DNA of 64,000 bases, taken from Bacteroides sp. 224 (GTDB taxonomy: Bacteria > Bacteroidota > Bacteroidia > Bacteroidales > Bacteroidaceae). A program made the position numbers and the translations under genes. The DNA is taken from assembly GCF_010500995.1 (NCBI RefSeq), contig NZ_QVMK01000004.1, positions 186,001-250,000 of the forward strand, read 5' to 3'. The notes below the pieces were generated by a model. The model did no database searches. It worked only from the letters and a program-made list of their open reading frames with translations, and was not told where the DNA came from. Below are positions 36,573 to 47,500 of this stretch, one piece after another (the first letter of the stretch is position 1; each line of letters begins with the position of its first letter).

Positions 36573-38639
36573 CTATCTAAAGTTTATACGATAGCTAATT
36601 CCCCCTTTTATCCAGATACCCGGTTGAGGAATATTCCCAATATCATAATAAGCACGATTCAGCACATTATTAGCTTCTGCAAAAACAGCGTACTTAGGAT
36701 GATTCCAGAATAGCTTTACATCTAACAGGCAATAAGACGGGTAAGGAATAAGTTTTTCGGTAGCCGTCAGATTTATATATTCCTGATAACTACCCATCCG
36801 TTTCTGCCAACGAAATCCCCAGGATGCATGTAACTTATTCCATATATGGTGTTCCAATCGAGCCACAAATTTATGGCGTAAATACTCAAGGGCGTAGTTC
36901 GATTTATAGATTTCCGTTTTATCATGACGTTCCTGATAAATATAGGTATATGCTACGGAAAGAGTATTTATAAAACAGTTCTCTCCCCATTTACGACGTG
37001 GGTTCATAACTAAAGAAGTTTCCACGCCCATGTTATCTAATTTAAAATTAGCGGAATGAAATAATTCATCATTCTCGGTGTACTTTACCCAGTCTATCAT
37101 ATTCTTACCTTTATGGTAAAATCCGCTAATGCTTGCATCTATCAATTCATTTCTGTATTTCGCACCTAAATTAAACGCTTGCGTTTCTTCGGGTTTCAGA
37201 TTATTATTGCCTTCGATAACTGCACTCGTGTAATATAGATCAAAGAAAGTAGGCATACGTAATGCTTTATTCCATGAAGCGTAAATTTTCCATTGGGGAG
37301 CCGGACGATAGGAAACATCAATACCCGGATAAAGGCGATATTTATGATCCAACCCCGTATTCATATTAGCCATTACTCCCATTGAGATGGTTAAATCCCG
37401 TAATAGAATATTGTGTTCCAGGTAATAGCCAATGTTTGTACGATTGTCCTTTTGAGTAAAATAGATGCCCTCTTCACCGGGAACTTTTACGTATTCATCT
37501 TCATGCAATCTCTTTCCTGAATTTGTACTTAAGATGCCCTCATTACGGAACTCGGCACCGAAAGCCGTTTTACCAATTACAGAGTTAAAATAAGCATTCA
37601 GGTTTACTCCATAGATATCATTCAGATGGAAGTTTTCACCGTTTTTCGATCCGCTAATCCCTCTTATCAATTGATAATGATCGTGCATCCTGTTCCAATA
37701 AAGAGTAGGTGCAAAACGTAACTTACCTTTTGTTTCGGCTTGTACAGATGCAGAGTAACGTCTTAACTCTTCATACTGATTGTTATACTTAGCCGAATAA
37801 TAGGTATTGGCTCCATACTTTGTATCACTCATACCTAACTGCCAACGGATATCTACCTCGCGGGAAGTATAAGTACCTTGATAATAAGTACGTTTTACGG
37901 CGAAATCGCTGTTCTTTTGATCTCCATCGGCACGATGATAGCCTCCGGATAGTTGATTACTGAGTGCACCTTTGGTATAATTTACCCGCGCTCCTGTACC
38001 CAAAAGTCCGTAACTCCCTCCCATTACATTGGCGGAAACATGACTCTGGCGGTCGTTGCGAGTAACAATATTGATGGCACCTGTAAAGGCAGAGGTTCCA
38101 AACACACGAGCAGCCGGTCCTTCAAGGACTTCAATTCGCTCAATATCTTGCATGGAAACCGGAAAGTCGGCCGTGTTGTGGCCTGTTTGGGGATTGGTGA
38201 AGTTTACCCCATTGAGAAGAATAGTAACTTGATCAAAGGTTCCTCCGCGTACTGAGATGTCGGTCTGGATACCAAATTCGCCCCGCTGGCGAACATCCAC
38301 TCCCGTAACATACTCAAGGAGGTCGTTAATACTGTGTACTGCCGCCGCTTGAATGTCATTGCGGGTAAGTACAGTTACCATTTTGGCCGACTGTGCTTCA
38401 GTCAGCGGAACGCGTGTGCCCGTCACTTCAACCTCTTCCAACTCATAGTTTTCGATTTGAGCTTTGGTAGTGTTCTGTGCAGATAAAGTGTCGACATTGG
38501 CAAAGCCTAAAGTGGCTGTAGTCAATACACCAATACAGAACTCCTTCCTAAAACTCAAACTAACGAAAGCAGAGTAAGCCTTGCGGTTGAACTGTTTCCA
38601 ACGGAAAACGCGTTGCTTGGTTAACTTGTTTTCTTTCAT
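36573..38639 (-). CDS. TonB-dependent receptor, BtuB-like
   Basis: A 688-residue outer-membrane receptor. The N-terminus is an extended signal region (RVFRWKQFNRKAYSAF, then IGVLTTATLGFANVDTLSAQ). A TonB-box-like LEEVEVTG follows, then the plug with SVRGGTFDQVTILLNGV and RIEVLEGPAARVFGTSAFTGAINIVT, and a barrel ending in the aromatic strand ISYRINF. The form resembles cobalamin-type receptors, but no cobalamin riboswitch is visible upstream and the ligand is not assigned. It is monocistronic and convergent with gcvP. Confidence 0.88.
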   Translation of the reverse strand: MKENKLTKQRVFRWKQFNRKAYSAFVSLSFRKEFCIGVLTTATLGFANVDTLSAQNTTKAQIENYELEEVEVTGTRVPLTEAQSAKMVTVLTRNDIQAAAVHSINDLLEYVTGVDVRQRGEFGIQTDISVRGGTFDQVTILLNGVNFTNPQTGHNTADFPVSMQDIERIEVLEGPAARVFGTSAFTGAINIVTRNDRQSHVSANVMGGSYGLLGTGARVNYTKGALSNQLSGGYHRADGDQKNSDFAVKRTYYQGTYTSREVDIRWQLGMSDTKYGANTYYSAKYNNQYEELRRYSASVQAETKGKLRFAPTLYWNRMHDHYQLIRGISGSKNGENFHLNDIYGVNLNAYFNSVIGKTAFGAEFRNEGILSTNSGKRLHEDEYVKVPGEEGIYFTQKDNRTNIGYYLEHNILLRDLTISMGVMANMNTGLDHKYRLYPGIDVSYRPAPQWKIYASWNKALRMPTFFDLYYTSAVIEGNNNLKPEETQAFNLGAKYRNELIDASISGFYHKGKNMIDWVKYTENDELFHSANFKLDNMGVETSLVMNPRRKWGENCFINTLSVAYTYIYQERHDKTEIYKSNYALEYLRHKFVARLEHHIWNKLHASWGFRWQKRMGSYQEYINLTATEKLIPYPSYCLLDVKLFWNHPKYAVFAEANNVLNRAYYDIGNIPQPGIWIKGGISYRINFR

Positions 38640-38670
38640 TAAAAAATTGTTTTAGTTAAAAATCCGGGGG

Positions 38671-38704
38671 CAAATGTATATAAAAATAAGGATTTATAAG
38701 CAAG
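38671..38704 (-). promoter_or_regulatory. Candidate promoter of the BtuB-like receptor gene
   Basis: On the minus strand TACATTTG (38671-38678) fits the -7 consensus, with CTTG (38701-38704) 22 nt upstream. Confidence 0.45.
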
Positions 38705-38720
38705 TCGAATAAAAATAATA

Positions 38721-38789
38721 TTGAACACAGAGACACGGAGATACAGAGATTATATTAAAACCTCTGTGTCTTCGTGTCTCTGTGTTCAA
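38721..38789. repeat. ACACAGAG-type long hairpin, copy 1
   Basis: A 28-nt arm beginning TTGAACACAGAGACAC pairs with its complement (38762-38789) with few mismatches, separated by a 13-nt loop. It lies between the divergent receptor and BASS genes, so here it is in an upstream region rather than at a 3' end. Confidence 0.85.
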
Positions 38790-38853
38790 TTTATTTATAG
38801 AGGAAAGATAGCATTATTCCTTGCAATTTGTTTTCTTTGCAAAAAGAAATGAA

Positions 38854-39747
38854 ATGTTGAAGTTTTTAAAAGACTGGACTCTTCCAGTAGCTATGCTGGC
38901 AGGAATTATTGGATTCCCTTTATTCAGCAAATTGACTTTTCTTACACCGGCATTGATTTTTATTATGCTGCTGTTGACTTTTAGTAAGATTAGGCCTCAA
39001 GACTTGAAGCCTAAGCCATTACATATCTGGTTAATAGTTATACAAGTCATTGCTGCCCCCCTTGCCTATTTGCTATTACGTGGAGTGAATGAAATCCTCG
39101 CCCAAGCTATTATGGTTTGCCTGATATGCCCTACTGCAACCTCGGCTGCTGTAATTACATCTAAACTTGGAGGAAGTGCTGCAAGTGTATCTACTTATAC
39201 ATTTCTCATTAATATAGTTGTTTCTATGATCGTTCCGATCATGTTTCCTTTGATAGAATCGCATCCGGAAATAAGCTTCTTTCAATCCTTCTCTATTATC
39301 TTGTATAGAGTATTCTTGTTATTGATTTGTCCATTGATTGCTGCCTGGTTAATACAACTCCTTCTGCCAAAGGTGCACAAGACTATTTCAAACATGCCCG
39401 ACCTCGCCTTTTATCTGTGGGCTTTGGCATTAACAATTGTCACGGCGCAAATTATTTCTTCTTTCTCCGACTATTCTGCGGGATGGGAAACAGCTGTCTA
39501 CGTATGCATAGGCACTTTTATAGTTTGTTGTCTTCAATTCTTTGTAGGTAAAACATTGGGAAGTGTTTATAACGATCGAATCAGTGGTGGGCAATCTTTA
39601 GGACAGAAGAATACGATTCTGGCTATCTGGATGGCTCATACTTATCTAAACCCCATAGCAGCAGTAGGTCCCGGCTTTTATGTATTGTGGCAGAACATAG
39701 TGAACTCCTGGCAATTATGGAAGAAGCGGAAAAGAGATGGTAAATAA
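38854..39747 (+). CDS. Bile acid:sodium symporter (BASS) family transporter
   Basis: I choose the ATG at 38854 (MLKFLKDWTLPVAM), giving 297 residues and ten hydrophobic segments; an upstream in-frame ATG at 38821 only adds a polar leader. Conserved regions are CPTATSAAVITSKLGGSAA (about 100-118) and QKNTILAIWMAHTYLNPIAAVGPGFY near the end, typical of the BASS/ASBT family. The substrate could be a bile acid or another organic anion. Confidence 0.85.
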   Translation: MLKFLKDWTLPVAMLAGIIGFPLFSKLTFLTPALIFIMLLLTFSKIRPQDLKPKPLHIWLIVIQVIAAPLAYLLLRGVNEILAQAIMVCLICPTATSAAVITSKLGGSAASVSTYTFLINIVVSMIVPIMFPLIESHPEISFFQSFSIILYRVFLLLICPLIAAWLIQLLLPKVHKTISNMPDLAFYLWALALTIVTAQIISSFSDYSAGWETAVYVCIGTFIVCCLQFFVGKTLGSVYNDRISGGQSLGQKNTILAIWMAHTYLNPIAAVGPGFYVLWQNIVNSWQLWKKRKRDGK

Positions 39748-39818
39748 AAGGTAGGTAGAGGATTAAGTCCTAAAATAATTTATCAATCACTAAATTCATA
39801 GTAAATATAACATTTGGT

Positions 39819-39851
39819 TTTGAGGTTTTAACCATAGAATTACTACTTTTG
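39819..39851 (+). promoter_or_regulatory. Candidate promoter of the L,D-transpeptidase-like gene
   Basis: TTTG (39819-39822) lies 21 nt upstream of TACTTTTG (39844-39851), a good match to the Bacteroidetes -33/-7 pair. The start codon is 20 nt downstream. Confidence 0.55.
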
Positions 39852-39871
39852 TTTATTCATTCTTCAAAAGT

Positions 39872-40570
39872 ATGCGGAAACTTCTTTTTATCCTATTAAT
39901 TTTATGTCTTTCTCCTGCCTTTTACTCGATAAACAAGGAGAATAGCGAAATGCTGCAAAAGCTAAATGCCGACTCTGACATAGAGAGGCTTTACTATGAA
40001 ATGAACCTGAATAAAACCATTAATTATTCAGCCTTTGAACAAGCCATGAAAGGCTACTATCAAATTAAAAAAAAGAAGAAAGAGATTCTTACGCTGATTG
40101 ATTTCAGTAAACCTTCTACAGAAGAACGACTTTTTGTACTCGATATTAAAGCTCAAAAGCTTCTCCACTCTTCATTGGTTTCTCACGGAAAAAACAGTGG
40201 AGGACTATATGCCACCTCTTTCTCTAACCGAAATGGTTCTTTCCAAAGCTCATTGGGTTTTTATCTCACTGAAAATACGTATACCGGAAAAAACGGTTAT
40301 TCGCTGATTCTGGAAGGGCTGGAAAAAGGAATCAACGACAAAGCCAAAGAGAGAGCCATTGTTGTGCACGGTGCCCCCTACTCCAACCCTTCGGTGATTG
40401 CTTCATCCGGACGTTTGGGGAGAAGTTTAGGTTGCCCGGCTCTTCCTGAAAATGTAAGCAGAGAGATTATCAACACCATTAAAGGCGGTTCTCTTCTTTT
40501 TATTTATGCAAAAGATAAAAAGTACCTTTCACAAAGCCCTATCTTTAGGAATCGGAAGCCAGTAGCATAG
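39872..40570 (+). CDS. Murein L,D-transpeptidase catalytic-domain family protein
   Basis: The 232-residue protein has a signal peptide (about 1-19) and a YkuD-like catalytic domain. The histidine is in AIVVHGAPYSNP, and the active-site cysteine is in GRSLGCPALP, with the SHGKNSGGLYATSFSN block typical of the PF13645 group. It would act in the periplasm on peptidoglycan cross-links. It is a single gene with its own promoter; array C begins 11 nt after the stop. Confidence 0.85.
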   Translation: MRKLLFILLILCLSPAFYSINKENSEMLQKLNADSDIERLYYEMNLNKTINYSAFEQAMKGYYQIKKKKKEILTLIDFSKPSTEERLFVLDIKAQKLLHSSLVSHGKNSGGLYATSFSNRNGSFQSSLGFYLTENTYTGKNGYSLILEGLEKGINDKAKERAIVVHGAPYSNPSVIASSGRLGRSLGCPALPENVSREIINTIKGGSLLFIYAKDKKYLSQSPIFRNRKPVA

Positions 40571-40580
40571 TTCTTTTCTT

Positions 40581-40675
40581 ACGGCCGTTCCAATATGTTC
40601 GCACGGCCGCAACACAATTTTCGCACGGCCGTGGAAATATATTGAAACGGCCGCAAGAATTTCTTCCAGCGGCCG
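40581..40675. repeat. Array C: five ACGGCCG units at exact 22-nt spacing
   Basis: Cores start at 40581, 40603, 40625, 40647 and 40669: ACGGCCG four times and GCGGCCG once, each centred on the palindrome CGGCCG. The 15 nt between cores vary. Unit 1 with its flank can pair with unit 4 and its flank (AATAT/ATATT). It fills the gap between the convergent L,D-transpeptidase-like and GH2 genes. Confidence 0.85.
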
Positions 40676-40706
40676 TAATAAGAGTTAGATAAGTACTTAG
40701 TAAGAT

Positions 40707-43598
40707 TTATAGCTCTATTGAATCAAAGTTATACCCTTCTGCTATTATATTAAAGTTCTTAGGTGCATTTGCCGGCATATCGAGCTTAATGGTTCTCTTC
40801 TCACCGGGTATTAGGTTGATGTATCCTTCTGAGAAATAAGCCGGTAATATTATTTCGCCGGTCGATTTATCTTTGGCATTCAATTTAACGGCTACCGCAA
40901 GCTCACTCGACACATTTTGTAGTTCATAAACCAGCGTTGAACCTTTTCCTGCCTTTTTCACCAATTTCAACATGGGTTTGCCTAAACTATTCAATTCTTG
41001 GTTTGCTTGCATATCACCCCAGTTTTTCCAATAATCATTGGTTGAAAGAACTCTCCCTTTACTATCTTTTAATTCCAAACGAGCCAATGTATAAGGAGTA
41101 TCTTCTATTTTCAATTCAGGGATAAAACAATCTACTTTCGAATTGGCAGGTACATTATATCTTTCTGATTTCGTGTAATAGGCTTTACCGGAGGTATTAT
41201 AATAGCGTACAGTTAAAGTCATATTCTTATAAGCCTGACGGGTAGAATTCACTATCACAATTTTATCATCAGGCATATTCATCTGAACATGAACAGGTTC
41301 CTGCGCTTTCTTTGCCCCAAAGTACGAACCCGGAGTTTCATAATCATACGTATAAGTTTGCCATGTCATGCTGGGCCATGCCGGGTGACTCATCCACATA
41401 ATCAATCCGGTAGTATTATCCCACATCCGGCTGTTCCATGATTCAATCATCGCTCTCCAGGTATTATAAGTAATCATCTGTGCTTTCTTGGCAAACTCAT
41501 CCATACTGCTTGATTCCCCATAGCTGTTCACAGCATCCATAAAGTCATGGAAGAAATGGGTGGTATGGTGTAAGTCATGATATGCCCATACATCATTGAT
41601 TGGCCATAAATCTTCGGGTGCTATAAATTTACGAATCGTGTTTGCCGTAGGAATAGCCTGTGCTCCGAATTCGGTATTGAATCCTTCTGCATATTGAGTA
41701 AAGTAGCGCGATTGATCTTTAATATATCCATAAGGACCGCTATTTATGGCATTCAAGAAACGGGAATTACCATGATAATGACGGGTAGGATCTTCTTTGG
41801 CCATCATTCTTGCTAATCGGGGTTCCATGCCCTGAGGTGCATATCCTTCATTACGCGGACACCATAAAGCAATGGAAGGATGTGTTCTGAAACGGCGAAC
41901 CACGTCGGTGGCATTTTTCATAAACAAATCATAATCGTTAGGTTCTACGGTATCATCTGTAGTAATCCAAAAGTCATTCCAAACCAACATACCGTATTCA
42001 TCTGCCAATTCATAGAACAATTCTTCTGTAGTTTCTCCTACCCAATTGCGAATCAGATTAAAGTTAGCGTCTTTATGTAGTTTGAAGTAGGGCTCCATTC
42101 TTTCGTGAGATACGCGCTTCATGCCATCGTCCATTCCAAATGTTCCTCCTTTAATGAATATGCGCACCCCATTTACGCGGAATACGAAGTATTGACCTAC
42201 AGGATCATCATTAGATAATTGTTCGAAGATAGCATCTTCGTCTACATTATTATATAAGGTGGGAATGGTTCTTTTTTGTTTTGGATTACCAACAAGAACT
42301 ACTTTTTCATAATCGAATATCGGTTGGTTCTTATTATCCACATCTACGGGTGTATAGGCTACCCTATGATCTCCTTTGGCGGGTGTATGAATCATTAACT
42401 CGTATGATAATTCACGAATACCGAAGCGCATCTTCTTTAAGTCCGAAAATCCCGCATTTGTGTTTGCTTGCAATTCGAGATGGTACAGATTAGGCTGCCC
42501 ATAACCATTTGGCCACCACAACCGAGGATTCTTAATAGTTAATTCCTTGAAGCTTATAGGATCGAATACTAATTCCTTTTCCTCATGAGCATTCAGTGTA
42601 TATGGCATGTTAATGTTTACACCTTCGAATTTAGCAGATACGGTTCCTGAAACTGAACGGTTCGTTACATTCTTGAGCGGAGTAACAATTTTAACTGTAG
42701 CCTGGGTTGTATCAGGCAAAGCCAAATTGGTAATGATTTGAGGATCACCAATGGTAACATCGCCTCCTACCTTTAAACGAACATCCTGCCAGATACCAGT
42801 GTTACGATCGCGAATCCCCGGAATCCAGTCCCAACCAATGGAAGCGATGAAGGTAGGGCCGTCAAGACTTAACTGACCGCCATTTAATCCTTGTCCGGCC
42901 AACATAGATTGTTCGTGAGAGATACCCGGATTATCAGGAGGAGAAACCAACAGAGCTAATATATTTTTTCCATTGGGTTTTAATAAAGAAGTAACATCGT
43001 ATTCGCCACGAATAAAGGCTCCGGTCATGTTACCCAGTTTCTTTCCATTCAAGAAGATCTCTGCTCTGTAATTTATACCATTAAATAACAAACGTACTTT
43101 TTGATTAGCTGCATCTGCCGGTGTATCAAAACTTACACGATACCACCATTTGGTATATGCAAGCGTATCGGGGATAGCCATGTTATTAAGTCCGAAGTAC
43201 GGATCAGGGAATTCTCCCTGATTAACCAAAGTAGTTAATACAGTTCCGGGAACGGTTGCATTATACCAGTCTTTGGTATCAAAACCAGTACTAAATATAG
43301 ATTCCTTTGATTCAATAACTTGGGTGGAAGTGCCTAATTCCCATCCATCAGTAATAATCCATTCGCCTTGCTGAACCGGAATTAGTTTGGTAGGAATGTT
43401 TTGTTTGGCTTTACGGGTAGCTGTTTGAAAAGGTGCTTTTCCGTGTGGCATTAAACTATCTGGTTGGCTTTGTTTCATGCCGTCCCAGAGTTTGGTTAGT
43501 CCTGTTTTCCCCATCATGGTTTGGGCCTTCATGGTTAAAGGACTAAACAATAGGGCTAATAACAAAGAATAAAAAATAAAGTAATTACGTTTCTTCAT
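40707..43598 (-). CDS. Glycoside hydrolase family 2 enzyme, exo-glucosaminidase/mannosidase-like
   Basis: From the ATG at 43598 (MKKRNYFIFYSLL) the 963-residue product has a signal peptide ending near TMKAQ, so it is exported. A jelly-roll sugar-binding domain (about 90-270) with VRLLFNGINYRAEIFLNGK is followed by an Ig-like domain and a TIM barrel. The acid/base glutamate is in WCPRNEG and the nucleophile in FNTEFGAQ. Further beta domains end the protein. The DGPTFIASIGWDWIPGIRDRNTGIW segment suggests the exo-beta-glucosaminidase/beta-mannosidase branch of GH2. The exact substrate is not certain. Confidence 0.85.
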   Translation of the reverse strand: MKKRNYFIFYSLLLALLFSPLTMKAQTMMGKTGLTKLWDGMKQSQPDSLMPHGKAPFQTATRKAKQNIPTKLIPVQQGEWIITDGWELGTSTQVIESKESIFSTGFDTKDWYNATVPGTVLTTLVNQGEFPDPYFGLNNMAIPDTLAYTKWWYRVSFDTPADAANQKVRLLFNGINYRAEIFLNGKKLGNMTGAFIRGEYDVTSLLKPNGKNILALLVSPPDNPGISHEQSMLAGQGLNGGQLSLDGPTFIASIGWDWIPGIRDRNTGIWQDVRLKVGGDVTIGDPQIITNLALPDTTQATVKIVTPLKNVTNRSVSGTVSAKFEGVNINMPYTLNAHEEKELVFDPISFKELTIKNPRLWWPNGYGQPNLYHLELQANTNAGFSDLKKMRFGIRELSYELMIHTPAKGDHRVAYTPVDVDNKNQPIFDYEKVVLVGNPKQKRTIPTLYNNVDEDAIFEQLSNDDPVGQYFVFRVNGVRIFIKGGTFGMDDGMKRVSHERMEPYFKLHKDANFNLIRNWVGETTEELFYELADEYGMLVWNDFWITTDDTVEPNDYDLFMKNATDVVRRFRTHPSIALWCPRNEGYAPQGMEPRLARMMAKEDPTRHYHGNSRFLNAINSGPYGYIKDQSRYFTQYAEGFNTEFGAQAIPTANTIRKFIAPEDLWPINDVWAYHDLHHTTHFFHDFMDAVNSYGESSSMDEFAKKAQMITYNTWRAMIESWNSRMWDNTTGLIMWMSHPAWPSMTWQTYTYDYETPGSYFGAKKAQEPVHVQMNMPDDKIVIVNSTRQAYKNMTLTVRYYNTSGKAYYTKSERYNVPANSKVDCFIPELKIEDTPYTLARLELKDSKGRVLSTNDYWKNWGDMQANQELNSLGKPMLKLVKKAGKGSTLVYELQNVSSELAVAVKLNAKDKSTGEIILPAYFSEGYINLIPGEKRTIKLDMPANAPKNFNIIAEGYNFDSIEL

Positions 43599-43627
43599 GA
43601 GGTTTTCAATATGAATATTAGTGATGG

Positions 43628-43659
43628 CAAAGATACATATTGGTATTTTTCTTCCCAAA
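43628..43659 (-). promoter_or_regulatory. Candidate promoter of the GH2 gene
   Basis: On the minus strand TTTG (43656-43659) lies exactly 20 nt upstream of TATCTTTG (43628-43635), the best -33/-7 match in the window. The GH2 start codon is 29 nt downstream. Confidence 0.6.
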
Positions 43660-43680
43660 GAAAAAGTTGAAAATATAATA

Positions 43681-43760
43681 TGAACACAGAGGTACAGAGA
43701 CACAGAGTAATTGTTTTTCAGTAAATTAAAAACCTCTGTGTCTCTGTACCTCTGTGTTCA
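43681..43760. repeat. ACACAGAG-type long hairpin, copy 2
   Basis: A perfect 27-bp inverted repeat (43681-43707 with 43734-43760), beginning TGAACACAGAGGTACAG, with a 26-nt loop. It follows the last gene of the efflux operon by 27 nt and could end that transcript. Confidence 0.88.
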
Positions 43761-43787
43761 AATCTAAATAGCTTACTGACAAACTCC

Positions 43788-44501
43788 CTACACGAACTTC
43801 TCCCTCTTCTGCAAATTCAAAGACCCTATCATCAGCCACACAACTCCTGCCGTGAATAGGAATATTCTACTTTTAACGACTATGCCTTCCCATATTAACG
43901 GATGTATTTCTCTGGGAGCAGAGAATGGATTAAGCATGATGTTCCAGAAGGAGTTTCGTATAAAATCCATATTGATAACGATAAGTAAGCCTATGGCCAG
44001 AATAATCATCAATACCGCTGTTCCGTTTCCACTACGGGTAATAGTTGAGAACATAAAAGCCATGTTACCAAAAAATAAGATTGGAAACATCAACTGTATG
44101 GACATTTCGAATGGATTGACGGGAAACAGCAATAAGGTAGCCACATAAGAGAAGAAGATAACAGCTACATATACAATCAGGTAGATCATGAGTAGCCTTA
44201 TCCCCCACACTTTATACCTATAATTCGGAATACCAAACAGGATTTCCAAAATACGGTTATCTTCATCGTTCTGAATACCAAAAACCGTAGGGTAAAATAT
44301 AAGTAGCAAACTCGGGAAAATAAGCATATCATAGATAATTCCTTCATTTACTTCGCTACGGTTCCATGCATTCTGAAACATAAAAAACGCCAGAAACCCA
44401 AAAGCTGCCAGAAAGAACCAAATGAACTTACCGGCAAAAATAATTTTCATATTATACTTTATCAGTTTGGGTATGATAGAGAAAACTTGTCCAAGCGTCA
44501 T
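43788..44501 (-). CDS. ABC-2-type permease of the efflux operon
   Basis: The 237-residue integral membrane protein has six hydrophobic segments, with no ATP-binding motif. The pattern VFGIQNDEDNRILEILFGIPNYRYKVWGIRLLMIYLIV in the first cytoplasmic loop is typical of ABC-2 permeases (ILEIL plus the coupling region). It is the last gene of the operon, 13 bp after the RND-ABC fusion gene. It is most simply the membrane partner of the ATPase domain fused to that RND pump. Confidence 0.75.
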   Translation of the reverse strand: MTLGQVFSIIPKLIKYNMKIIFAGKFIWFFLAAFGFLAFFMFQNAWNRSEVNEGIIYDMLIFPSLLLIFYPTVFGIQNDEDNRILEILFGIPNYRYKVWGIRLLMIYLIVYVAVIFFSYVATLLLFPVNPFEMSIQLMFPILFFGNMAFMFSTITRSGNGTAVLMIILAIGLLIVINMDFIRNSFWNIMLNPFSAPREIHPLIWEGIVVKSRIFLFTAGVVWLMIGSLNLQKREKFV

Positions 44502-44514
44502 GACTTCATTTTTT

Positions 44515-47500
44515 TTAATTCATGTTCTTTAATAAACACAGATAGGCATCTTCCAGGTTGGCTTCCACCTGTACAGCTCCTTCGTATGGTTGTTCATAAG
44601 AAAGATAACGTACCTGAATAATGTTCTCATCCTGCATGTGATGAATAACCATCGACTTATCCAATACTTTTTCGAATTCGGTTTTATCAATAGTAAACGA
44701 CCACACTTTACCTGTTGCCATATTTACCATATCAATCGGATCGCCAAAATATTTCAGATCTCCTTTGTTAACTACCACCACCTGATTACAAGAGCTGGAA
44801 ATATCTTCAATAATATGAGTAGAGAAGATTACGATTCGTTCTTTGCTTAACTCTACCAGTAAGTTACGGAATCGAATACGTTCACGAGGATCAAGTCCTG
44901 CGGTTGGTTCATCTACTATCAGGATACGAGGAAGGTGAAGCAATATCAATGCAATACCGATACGTTGTTTCATCCCTCCGGAGAAAGATCCAATTTTCGC
45001 ATCCTTCCGTTCGTACATGTGTACCGACTTCAATACGTATTCAATACGTTCTTCGCGAACTTTCTTATCTGTAATTCCTTTCAGGATAGCCTGATAATCA
45101 AGGAACTCCCAAGAAGACATATTCTCATAAGTACCAAACTCTTGTGGAAGGAACCCAATCAATCCCTGCAATTCTTCCCGATATATGCGGCTATCCAGAC
45201 CATTAATCCAGATACTTCCGTAACTCTGTTCAAGGATACCGCAGATAATACGCATCATAGTAGACTTTCCGGCTCCATTGGGTCCCAACAATCCGAACAT
45301 TCCGGTTTTAATCTCAAAAGAAACACCCCGCAATGCCTTAAATGGTTTACGTTGCTTACCAATTAGAGGAATACTTTTTACCATACGGAAATACGGACGT
45401 TTAAAGCCTGCAAAGCGTCCTTGCACCCGTTCAATATTTATTTCCTTATTATAAAGGTATTGAGAGGTTACATAAATAGCAATACAGAAAGCCCAAAGAA
45501 CGCCAACACCAATCACAAATTTGGGGTTATCCATTCTCATCAACATCATAAACCAAATGATGGGAGGTATACTCCAAAAGATAATTCGATTGATGTTCTT
45601 TACAGTCTTACTTTCGGCAGACTTGAAGTAAAGGTATGTACGTATCTTCCTCCAAAGATTTAGAGTCAATGCATAGACTACAAAGGATAACAGGAAGAAC
45701 CAAAGTTTACTATTTATAAAAAAGTAAGTGAAATATATGAGGAATCCAAATAGAGCAAACTCCCAAATCGTATTCCTGAAATCTTTCAATGAATGATATT
45801 CGGTGCTTAACCCCAGTCTCTTACGGATGTTCAATCCACTCTTCCACTGGCGACTGAAACGTCCGGGCCAATCATATATTTTCACCAGGTTGCGTACAGT
45901 AATGCGAATCTCTTCATCCGGATTCACCACCTCGGCATTTGCCCGGCGCAGACTGGTTTGTATGAAATAAGTAACACCCGGAATCAAGGCTGTCAATGCT
46001 ACCAGGTAGATAGATTGCCAGAGCATACCATCGGCATACAGATAGATAGCCAACACTCCAACCACATAAATAACCAAATGCAATGCCCACAATTTACGAG
46101 AAAGTGAACGATACCATTGAAGTGTATTCTCAAGCCCCATACAAACAGTTGGAATAAACACCAAGGTGAGAATAGCTGAAAAAGCCAATCCACCAATTAC
46201 CGTAATAGCGAATGGAGCACCAATAGCACCTGAGTATTCGGAATCTCCCATAGCCAAAGGCATCATGGCAATAATGGTGGTAATGGAAGTAATCAGGATT
46301 GGACGAATACGAGATAAACCCGCCATCATCAATGATCTGTTTCTCCGATATCCCCGTTTGCGTAAGATGTTCGAATAATCAATGAGGATAATACCGTTAT
46401 TCACCACTACTCCCAATAAAATGAGAAAACCGGTTAACGTATTGGCATTTAACAGACTATTACTTGTCAGTAATAAAGCCAACAAAGAACCAATAGCTGC
46501 CAAAGGTATGGTAAACAGCAATACAAAAGGAGTAGATATTGATTCAAACACGGACGCCAGAATCATGAATATCAATATAAACGCCGCAAATATCAAGAAC
46601 TTAAAGTCTGCAAATTGATCTTCTTCATGAAATACTTCCACGGCTACACCAGCCGGAAGATTGTAAGTAGCCATAAAGTCATCAATATCTGCACGATATG
46701 CTTCCAATAAGGTTTTAGAAGATTCTGCATTACGCGAAAAGCTGTAGAATACCTCCAACTGTTTATCTTGGTTTACACGCATAATCCGCGATCTTCCTCT
46801 TCCATAATTGATAGAAGCTAAATCACTCAAGTCATGTAGCCCTCCTTCCGCATTTTGTATTTGTACGGCTTTCAAGTCATCTACATTCTTCTCCCTCTTC
46901 AACAGTTCCTCTTCTTCTTCCGTTTGAGGAGTATTGGAACGAATGATGATATCATAAGAGTCGTCTCCAATCTTAAGATTAGTTCCGGATGAGAACTCAT
47001 TATTCAGCGAAGAAAGTCCGGAAGATATATTATTTCTCGTTATATTGTAAGTAGTTAAGAGGATGGGATCAAAATCCAATCGCAATTCAGCTTGTCTTCC
47101 TGTATAAGAAACCCAGGAACCTCTGATAAACTCTTGTTCATTTACAAAATAGCGTATATCTTCGGCTACGAGTTGCATCATATCATAATCGGAGCCTTTC
47201 ACAACAATACGTTCGCGGTTATCTCCAATTCCCATCATGCGCATAAAGTTACCAAGCCCACTCATGGCAGCAGAGGCTCCACCTCCTCCACCGGAAGCTT
47301 CGGCAATGTATATATCGGCTCTCCCGGTATTTGACAGTTTGCCTTGAACATCGGCTTTAATATCAGCAATGTTTCGTTTACTTATTTTCTGATAGTCTTC
47401 CTGCAAAACCAATGTTAAGACTGCCTCCGACTCCCGAATACGACAGATGAGTTCTTTCTTTTCCGGAAACTCTTCCAATCGTTCTTCCATTACCTTCACA

